64,000 bases of DNA from contig CM039184.1 of NCBI GenBank assembly GCA_008360975.2, forward strand, positions 68,861,056-68,925,055. The letters run 5' to 3'. Below are positions 56,901 through 64,000 of the stretch, piece after piece. Position numbers and translations under genes: made by a program. The notes beneath the pieces were generated by a model that ran no database searches, was not told the DNA's origin, and saw only the letters and a program-made list of their open reading frames with translations. Numbering within the stretch: the stretch's first letter is position 1; each line of letters opens with the position of its first letter. Source of the stretch: Lichenostomus cassidix (lineage: Eukaryota > Chordata > Aves > Passeriformes > Meliphagidae).

Positions 56901-59900
56901 AGCCACTGTTCATAGTGTGTAATTACTGTATGATAGCTTTAATATTTACCTTATACCCTCTGCCAACTTCTATACCTATAAGTTCACGCGCCACCTGCTA
57001 GAACAACAGTATCCACAACAGTATTATCCCATTATTTAACAGCTGTTTCCTTCATCTACACCATAGTGCAACCAATTACAGTCAGCATGGCTGTAGTGGC
57101 ATGGCAACTAAGTGTGGTTCAGCACAGTGCACTTCATGTGCAGGCCAAGGGAAGAGACAGCAGCTTCTTCTAAAGGTTTCAGGTTTTCAGCAAGTGCCCA
57201 GGCTCAATGCAGCAGTGAAACTTCCCAATAAGCACATTTCCTGCTGACCCAAGTTTCAGCAGTACAGTGCAGCAGGGAGAAGGGCTGTCGACCAGCAAGC
57301 AGGAAACAACCACATGAAGTTGTGCTGTTCACTGATCTGAAGTTCCAAGTCACCTTCCCCACTGCCAGCTGGCTTGTGCCTATGACATGGGTACAAGTAT
57401 TTGGACCTTTATTCCTCAAACTGACCACCTCACATTCCATAAGAGGCACAACCAGAACAATATCAACAAGAGCATGATCAATATCTTCCTCAGACAAGTG
57501 AACTTTGATGTCCTGCATATGCTTCCCCCTCTGGGTGGTTTTATGGATTTAATGTATGCAAAAGTTAGCTGTGGTAGACCAAGATGGGAAGTGCAGAGTC
57601 TGTGCCTGAAAAGAAAATTATATTTAATAAATTATTTAAAAACTGACCTGCTGCTACCTGCAATGTCAGTAGGATGTCCCATGACTCTTTTCTATGTTGA
57701 GCTTCACGAATCTTTGGAAGCAGAGCAGTAAGTTACTTGCAAGAATAACTTTGTATGCTTTTAAGAAGGAACATTTGCAAACAAACTCACCGAGCAATAA
57801 ATATATGTATTACTGCAGAATGCTGTTTAGAATAGATGGAACATGACAGGCAACATTTGACCCAAACCCAACTCCTACTTCAGTACACCACCCTTCTAAG
57901 AAATTTCTCTATTCTAAGCAATGTCAACAACATATTGCTTATTGCATGAAATCAAACAGCCAAGTATTCTAACGCCTCTTGAGGAATCTGGATAAGGAAT
58001 TATATATTGGCAATATTGTTTGAGACCACAGACTTTAGTGCCAACATCCTGGTTAACTGGATTACTGGGCAAGAATATAGCAGGGTTGAAGGTGAGTTTA
58101 AACTACACTCTGTGCAGAGAAGCTGCTGTGACAGTAACTACTTGCACTGAAATGATTATAAAGGTTATTCTTGCTATTTATTCAAGTGAAAATAGATATG
58201 GGATTCTGCTCTCAGGTTAAGACACTTGGATTAAGTTCTATTGTGAATTGGGCATCTATATATCCATTTATAGTCAACAGATGTATAAACAACACAGTCA
58301 CTGGAGTGTAGAAGCCATTCAAATGACTGTCTATTTTTAGATCAACTGAAAGCTTTATAGATTCTGTGTTAGCTAGATTGGCTTGTTTGGACAAACAACT
58401 AAAAAATTATAGACTCCTCATTTAGATCCTGGTGAACTGCAGACTAAGTTTTTAAAAACATAAGAAAAATCTTGCATGTTGTGTGGAATGATGAGAATGA
58501 CTGGGGATGTTCTCAAGTCAAATGGCTGTAAGGTGTTATCACAGAAGTGCAGGCAGGTGTTTAAGCCTCTTGCAGGAGTCACACTTCGGGTGCTCATTGT
58601 CTTCTTTGACGTCATCTCACACCACGAGCAACACAGCCCTTCATACATGGTTCATTGTGCTGCATTTAAAGCACCTGGCACACTCAAGAACTTTTTTAGT
58701 TGCTGCCCATCAAATAAAACATCCTCCTCATTTGCAGCATGAACCCTCTGAGGCTCTGTACTGTCTTCTGTCTTTGTGAGGCTTAGAGGGAGATGTCTGT
58801 GGAAGGAGACCAGAGGTTCCTTGCTTCCCTCCAGGCAGGGGGACTTCACAAGCTCAGCTGTTTGTGGCATGCAGGGAACCACACAGAAGTGCTTTTGTAC
58901 AACTGGAGTCACATTTCAGCTTGGGGAATTAACATCTTCTCTGATCTAAGGAAACTGGTGACCAAGAGTTTCATACAAGGGAATAACAGGCAATGACTGA
59001 GCTCATTAACTGAAGAGTTACACTGGTCTGATGAATAGGTTAAAAAATCTAGACAACTAAGTCTTAATAATTCCATTTCTCAGCTGTATATCTCATATGC
59101 TATTCCTTTTTGACACAGTCTCTTCCAAGAGCAAATATTAAACAGTAATGATAGGATAGAAGACTGTTTGCAGGAAATGTACTTGGTTAAGTATATGCTC
59201 ATAATTCTTAGTTTCAGCAGCAGAGGTACTCTGGGACTCAGGGAAATAAGCTGGTACTTTAATTAGTGTTAACTCTCTTTACATATGTAAGTGCATGTGT
59301 TTGCACTGGGGTGCATCTGTAAAGTGTTTCTGTGGCTGAGGAGATTTGCTGAAGAGACTTGAAGGAGCACCACCAGGGGAAAATTCTGCAGCATCTCAAA
59401 ACAAGAGGCAAGCTGTGACTCTCTGTGGGTTTTAAAGGCAGAACTCTAGATAACTAATACATTTAATTAGCATAAAAGCTCAGAAATGCAGCACCCTGGC
59501 AATAGGTTTTCCACTCAGCAAGTCTTGTTAAGTGACTATATTAGTAATTGTTGCTTATTATTGACAATACATCAATTCTTTTTTTATTGGATTTCATTCA
59601 AAGCAGACCTCTGACACTCATTGAGTTGTCCTGTTGAACTGATATTTTTAACAAAGACCATATCTTAATTATTGTGGCAACTTGAGAGAGAAACACAGGA
59701 GATATAAAACTGCATTTCCCCAAATAATCACCTTTTTTAGAAATACACAGAGAGATTAATCTTTATGTCTGTGTATTAATTTTCATCTGCAGAGCTCTGA
59801 GCAGAGGTTTTCACAGCTGGCAGGTAAAGCTTTTTGACCCCTATGTTGACAAAGAAAGACATACTCAAAACCACTCAGCCTTCACTAAATCTTATCCCAC

Positions 59901-62730
59901 TGACCTGGAATTCACATGCTGCCACCAAGCCCCTATTTCCTCTAACTACACCCCTGTGTTCAATTTCTTTGGCGACTCCCAGCTTTGGCTTTTCAGGTCT
60001 GACTCTTTCCATAGCAGTTTTCTCTTGCCCACATCCTACACCACACTCTGCACTCCCTGCTCTTTTCCTCAGCCATCCTAGTCCCACTCTGGACATCTCT
60101 GCCCCTCTTGATGCAGTTAGATGATGTCCTTTTTTTGGTACCCTCAAATCCATCTATCTTACTATCAATTTCTCTTTTATTGCTACTGTCTCTCCAAAGA
60201 GTACCTGCCCAAAATGTTGCAATTTAAACTCAGCCTGATAGCAAAGACATTATCTGAGTATAGAAGGAGGGCCCACAGCTTTATCAGAAAACACTCACAT
60301 TTGTCTTCTAATGTATCTGTGTCCATAATTAAAACCCCAAACCTTAAGAAAATGTGACATGCAAACTAAGAATACCACTGAAACAAACCATGAGTCTGTA
60401 AAATGATTAGACACAGAATAGTCACCCACTGTGAAAGGAAAAAAAGATGCTCCAGTTTTGTATTGTTTTCTTAGGCTAAAAAGGAGCTCCTCTACATTTA
60501 GAACACTACCAAAATTTCATGTTTATAACAAGATGAAGAGATAAATGTCTGAATAAAAATGGGTAGCCACTGGATAGGAGCCATTTTTCATTCTGGTTAG
60601 TCAGACCATAGAGATGATTTTGATCATCACTGTAAAGAATGACCCAATTCATCTGAACCCAGTTTAATAAATTTTGGTCTATTGAATATGTACTGCCTAC
60701 CAAGTGCTCTTCCCACCTTGCAAGGTCCCAGTTTGGCATTATATTTTAAGGTCTTTCCCTGCTGACAGCATTTCTGCATGTGCAAGAGCACCACGACTGC
60801 TGAATTGTAGGCTTGCCTTGTCTCTGCTGCAGGAAAGCACAATTATCCACACTGCATTATCCTGGGAGATTCCCCTGGGATAAATGTAAGCTGTGTATGC
60901 ACACAGTGGGAGAAGCAGAGGCTCATCAGTAGCACTGTCTGTCATACAGCATCAAAGCTTGGAGCTGCTGTGCTTTCTCCTCTCTAAAACCCATTCAGGG
61001 GAGTTGGGACAGGATTTTACAGAGAATATAGGAATGTTTGAAAATAACCTTGAGGGAGTGCCTTGAGGAATATCCAAGGAGAGGTATAGAGAATAAATGC
61101 AAGAGGAAAAAATTGAAAAGGCGACTTCAGCATAACAAATCTGATGGCAATTTTTATGTGAATTGCAGTCCCTGCCCACAAGATGATTTATTTTGAAAGA
61201 AGAAACTGTCAGGTGATCACAATTACAACTCTCACTCTTTCTCATCTCTCACTGTATCTGTGAAGTCAAAAGTTGTACAAAGGAGACCTCATCTCATGTG
61301 AAATATTAAAGCTGCACTGAAAGCTGCTGAATGCATTTCATGAAGGAAGTTCAAACTGCAATATCGATTAATGAAATGTCTTCTGCCACACCATGAACAG
61401 CTCACCCAACTCCTGAGATACAGAAGACTACTGCAGGCAGGAAGAAAACAAGTAAACGTGCTCTTCCTTCTTAAGTCTTTTTATTTTGCCATAAATTAAA
61501 AAAAAACTTCAATTGTAAGGAAATCGCCAAGGGATTGATAGAATACTTTATGCATGTGTTGCTCATCCAAGCTGAAAAAAATGTTGCCACCACTGAAGCA
61601 GAAATAGCAGAAAGAAACAATTGTCCATATGCTGCTCTTGTTTCATACTTTGCTCTGCATGAAATTTACAGTCCTTTTCCATATTCCCTTTCCCCATCTA
61701 CATACTTTAATCAAAGATTTTAAATTTCTTCACTGACTACAAAAAAAAAAAAAGATTCAAGCAAACTGCAAGCAAATCTGCCATTTTTGTGGAGAGAATA
61801 CTCCTGCTTAGAGTCATGGTGTTGTGAAATTTCTGAGATACAGAGATAAGAATACTTATAACTTTAACATTAAAGCTTTGGGAAAAAAGGGATTAATGTT
61901 GTATCACAGATGGTTAGCTCTTGTTCTCTCCTCTATTAGTTAGTACTTCACATCATTGCTCATTCAATCTCTCTGGATCAGCCTTTCCTCCACTTCCAGA
62001 TGCATGAAGGGGTTGGGGTAGGAGGTGGAAGCTCACAAAAGCAGGGTAAACCAGGTAGTGCCACATGAGACAGTGGATATTGTTATGCCTCTGTAGAAGG
62101 TGTGCCTAATCATTTAAATTACTTAGTAAAAATTAATTTCATGTAGTTATTAGTACTCTTGATTATTATATTTAGCATAACAGTATCGACATGCTATTAA
62201 TATGGTGGTCATTGCTAGCATAAATCAGTTGGGAGCAGAAACCTATACTAAAATCACTTGAAGCTTTAAAGCAGCACCAAGAAAATTGCAATGGATTTCT
62301 GTGACAGAAAGACATCTCTGATAACTGGCCACAAAGAAACTAGCAATATGTTACAGCAGAAAACTGGCATCAACCAGATCCGATTTGTGGATGGAGACCT
62401 GAGATAATACTGAATATAAAGCTCTGCTTTAGTTCTTTCAGCATCTTCTGCTTCAGTGTCTGAATGCCTAAAAATGATTCATGATCAAAATTTTAATACT
62501 GAGGAGTGGGAGAAGGAAGGAAACAAAGCATTTAATTTCATTATCCATCAATAGGATGCTAAATTATGGAGATGAGGGATATGTAGCATTTTAATACTTA
62601 TCATGTGCCCTAAAGCCTTCTTGTCCTAAAAGGGTAGGTTAATGTAAAGGGTTAGTTAGAGAAAACCAGGAAGGGAAAAGCAGCAACACAGACAGTTGGT
62701 AGCAGCTGATTTGAGTGGGGGTGCAACCAA

Positions 62731-63144
62731 TGTGTGTTTGTGGTGTACACAGCACAATTGTTGGTTTTCTTATCGATTACTTCTCTGTTTAAAAAGACAC
62801 CCAGACAAGCTTATATATCATCTAGACATAAAGGAGTATATGACATGCATGTAGAAGAAAGAGTTAATAATTCTTCTAGAAAGAATTTCCAACAATTTTA
62901 TCTAAATCATAATTTTTCTACACTGATTTAAAGGTTTCTCTGAGTCCTCCCCCACTTCATTGTCACATTGCTGCATCCAACCAAATAAACCTGAGAAATC
63001 TCTAAAATCACAATGCCATCACTAGGGCATTGTGGACTTATACATGTCTAGACCATATCTACACTTGTCTGGGTGTCTGATTTTAAACAGAGAAGCAATC
63101 AATAAGAAAACCAGCTATTGTGCTGTGTGCAGCCCAAACACACA
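62731..63144. mobile_element. Element with ~100 bp terminal inverted repeats (MITE-like or fold-back)
   Basis: The left arm (62731-62829, 99 bp) and the right arm (63044-63144, 101 bp) are reverse complements of each other. By eye there are about 12 mismatches and one 2-base gap, near 88% identity. The best-kept blocks are CTTCTCTGTTTAAAA and AGACACCCAGACAAG. The 214 bp between the arms has no open frame or recognised protein. Short non-coding DNA between long inverted repeats is the layout of a non-autonomous DNA transposon or a fold-back element. I see no clear target-site duplication outside the arms, and I cannot name a family. A small hairpin (63010-63033) lies just inside the right arm. 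Confidence 0.7.
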
Positions 63145-64000
63145 CTTAAGGTGGCCTTGAGTTAGGTTATCTTTGGCCACTAGGTTTGCTACTTAATGCA
63201 AGATGGTTGGCCAAGCTCAGCCTAGGTCAGATGTTCCATCTCCTGCCATGGAGCAGACATGTACAATTTAAATGATCTAGGGCTTGTGAGATGAGTTTTT
63301 CTTGGCTAAACAAAATATTTCACATAAGCACATTCCTACACTGTTACAATAATGAGAGAAGGAAGATGAAAGAAAGAGCTAAGAGGCAACTCCACCTGCT
63401 TTTCAAGTGATTGAAAACTGTAAGGAAACAAGCAACTCCCTGCTGGCTTCAGTGAGGGTCTCTCAGCCATGGTATGGAAGCAGTGAGAATGTGATGGACA
63501 TATTCTGGTATTTCACCTCAGTGAGGAAGGGAGAGCACTTCAGGCCCACAATAAAAGAATATATCTGTGCCAGTGGCAGGAACTGGAGCATCTTATGGAG
63601 TATCATGTACCTCAGTGTTCCCTGTGTCTCTTTCTCAATACAGCCTGTTTTACTTCATCAGTATTTTTGTCTCTGTCTATGGAAATCTCATTATATTTCC
63701 AAATCAGCTTCATTTATTAGCAGTATCTCATCTGGTATATCAAATAACTTTTTCTGTAGCTAAACAGAAGTAAAATTAATTTGTTCTTGTAGGGAGAGAA
63801 CTCCGTTCAGAAGTTGAAAGGCTTGTTCTCTGCATATTTGTATTTTGTGGTATCTAATTCTTTGTTAAGTGCATGACTAAAATTTAAATACCCTTTGTGC
63901 CTAGAATTTGTGAATCACTTTCTTCTTTCATCAGTGCTGGCTCATAAGTATTCAGTAGATTTTCAGGGCTTTATGGTCTGCATGGTGATTTTTTTTGACT

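Larger units (their letters stand above)
46641..64000 (-). other. STK32B 5' intron (part), at least 17.4 kb, no exon found
   Basis: The preceding exon must end in CAC/CAT plus AG or CG before a GT donor and encode the LLLGGDL, YICEL and LEYLQ segments of the kinase. Searching the minus strand by eye for such ends, including sites at 47724 and 52635, gave only frames with stops or no kinase match. I infer the exon lies right of 64000. Elements inside are two CR1 3' ends, microsatellites, a GC-rich patch at about 49780-50060 and an inverted-repeat element at 62731-63144, each listed separately. Other stretches (46641-49779, 50061-51099, 51298-53334, 53956-62730) show nothing I can name. Confidence 0.75.

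Noticed and set aside
57204..57518. Minus-strand open frame of 104 codons with a DIVLVVPLMECEVVS stretch that loosely recalls an FKBP domain (VIQALDL..PLM..GE)
   Set aside because: The similarity covers only a few residues, key FKBP positions do not follow, the frame upstream has a stop, and there is no splice or processed-pseudogene evidence.
59834..60124. Pyrimidine-rich open frame (Pro/Ser/Leu rich)
   Set aside because: A product of CT-rich sequence with few stops; the opposite strand is open as well, which marks composition rather than coding.

Overview
The window is vertebrate nuclear DNA, AT-rich and intron-dominated, and almost certainly from a bird. Three things point to a bird: 5'-truncated CR1 LINE copies, including one whose reverse transcriptase C-terminus is still readable; an ERVL-type solo LTR of a kind common in songbirds; and a deeply decayed L3/CR1-like relic. 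A passerine is likely but not proven.

The only protein-coding gene I can support is STK32B (YANK2), a serine/threonine kinase, transcribed on the minus strand. Seven consecutive coding exons were found by reading kinase motifs and checking splice sites and phase. In transcript order they are 46640-46603 (catalytic loop), 38395-38306 (DFN motif and activation segment), 26501-26398 (APE and DWW), 22276-22160, 21036-20911, 15744-15613 (basic tail) and 14846-14782. All junctions are GT-AG and keep frame, giving 672 bp (224 codons) without a stop, about half of a protein of roughly 400 residues. An eighth exon at 12157-12034 is a plausible but uncertain C-terminal end. The N-terminal lobe exons (glycine loop, VAIK lysine, C-helix) were not found between 46641 and the right edge and presumably lie beyond it.

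Layout from left to right: 1-12033 is 3' flank or 3' intron with a self-complementary TATC/GATA microsatellite (7672-7890) and the L3/CR1-like relic (about 8145-8990). 12034-46640 holds the exons, with introns of about 0.77 to 11.8 kb carrying a minus-sense CR1 (about 16245-17480), the solo LTR (about 19873-20300) and a plus-sense CR1 (about 38676-39472). 46641-64000 is the 5' intron of STK32B as far as it is visible. It holds two short CR1 3' ends (51100-51297, 53335-53580) and a roughly 410 bp element with about 100 bp terminal inverted repeats (62731-63144).

No tRNA, rRNA, CRISPR array, operon or bacterial feature is present. I see no new multi-gene system. The best items to follow up are the inverted-repeat element near the right edge and the candidate C-terminal exon of STK32B.
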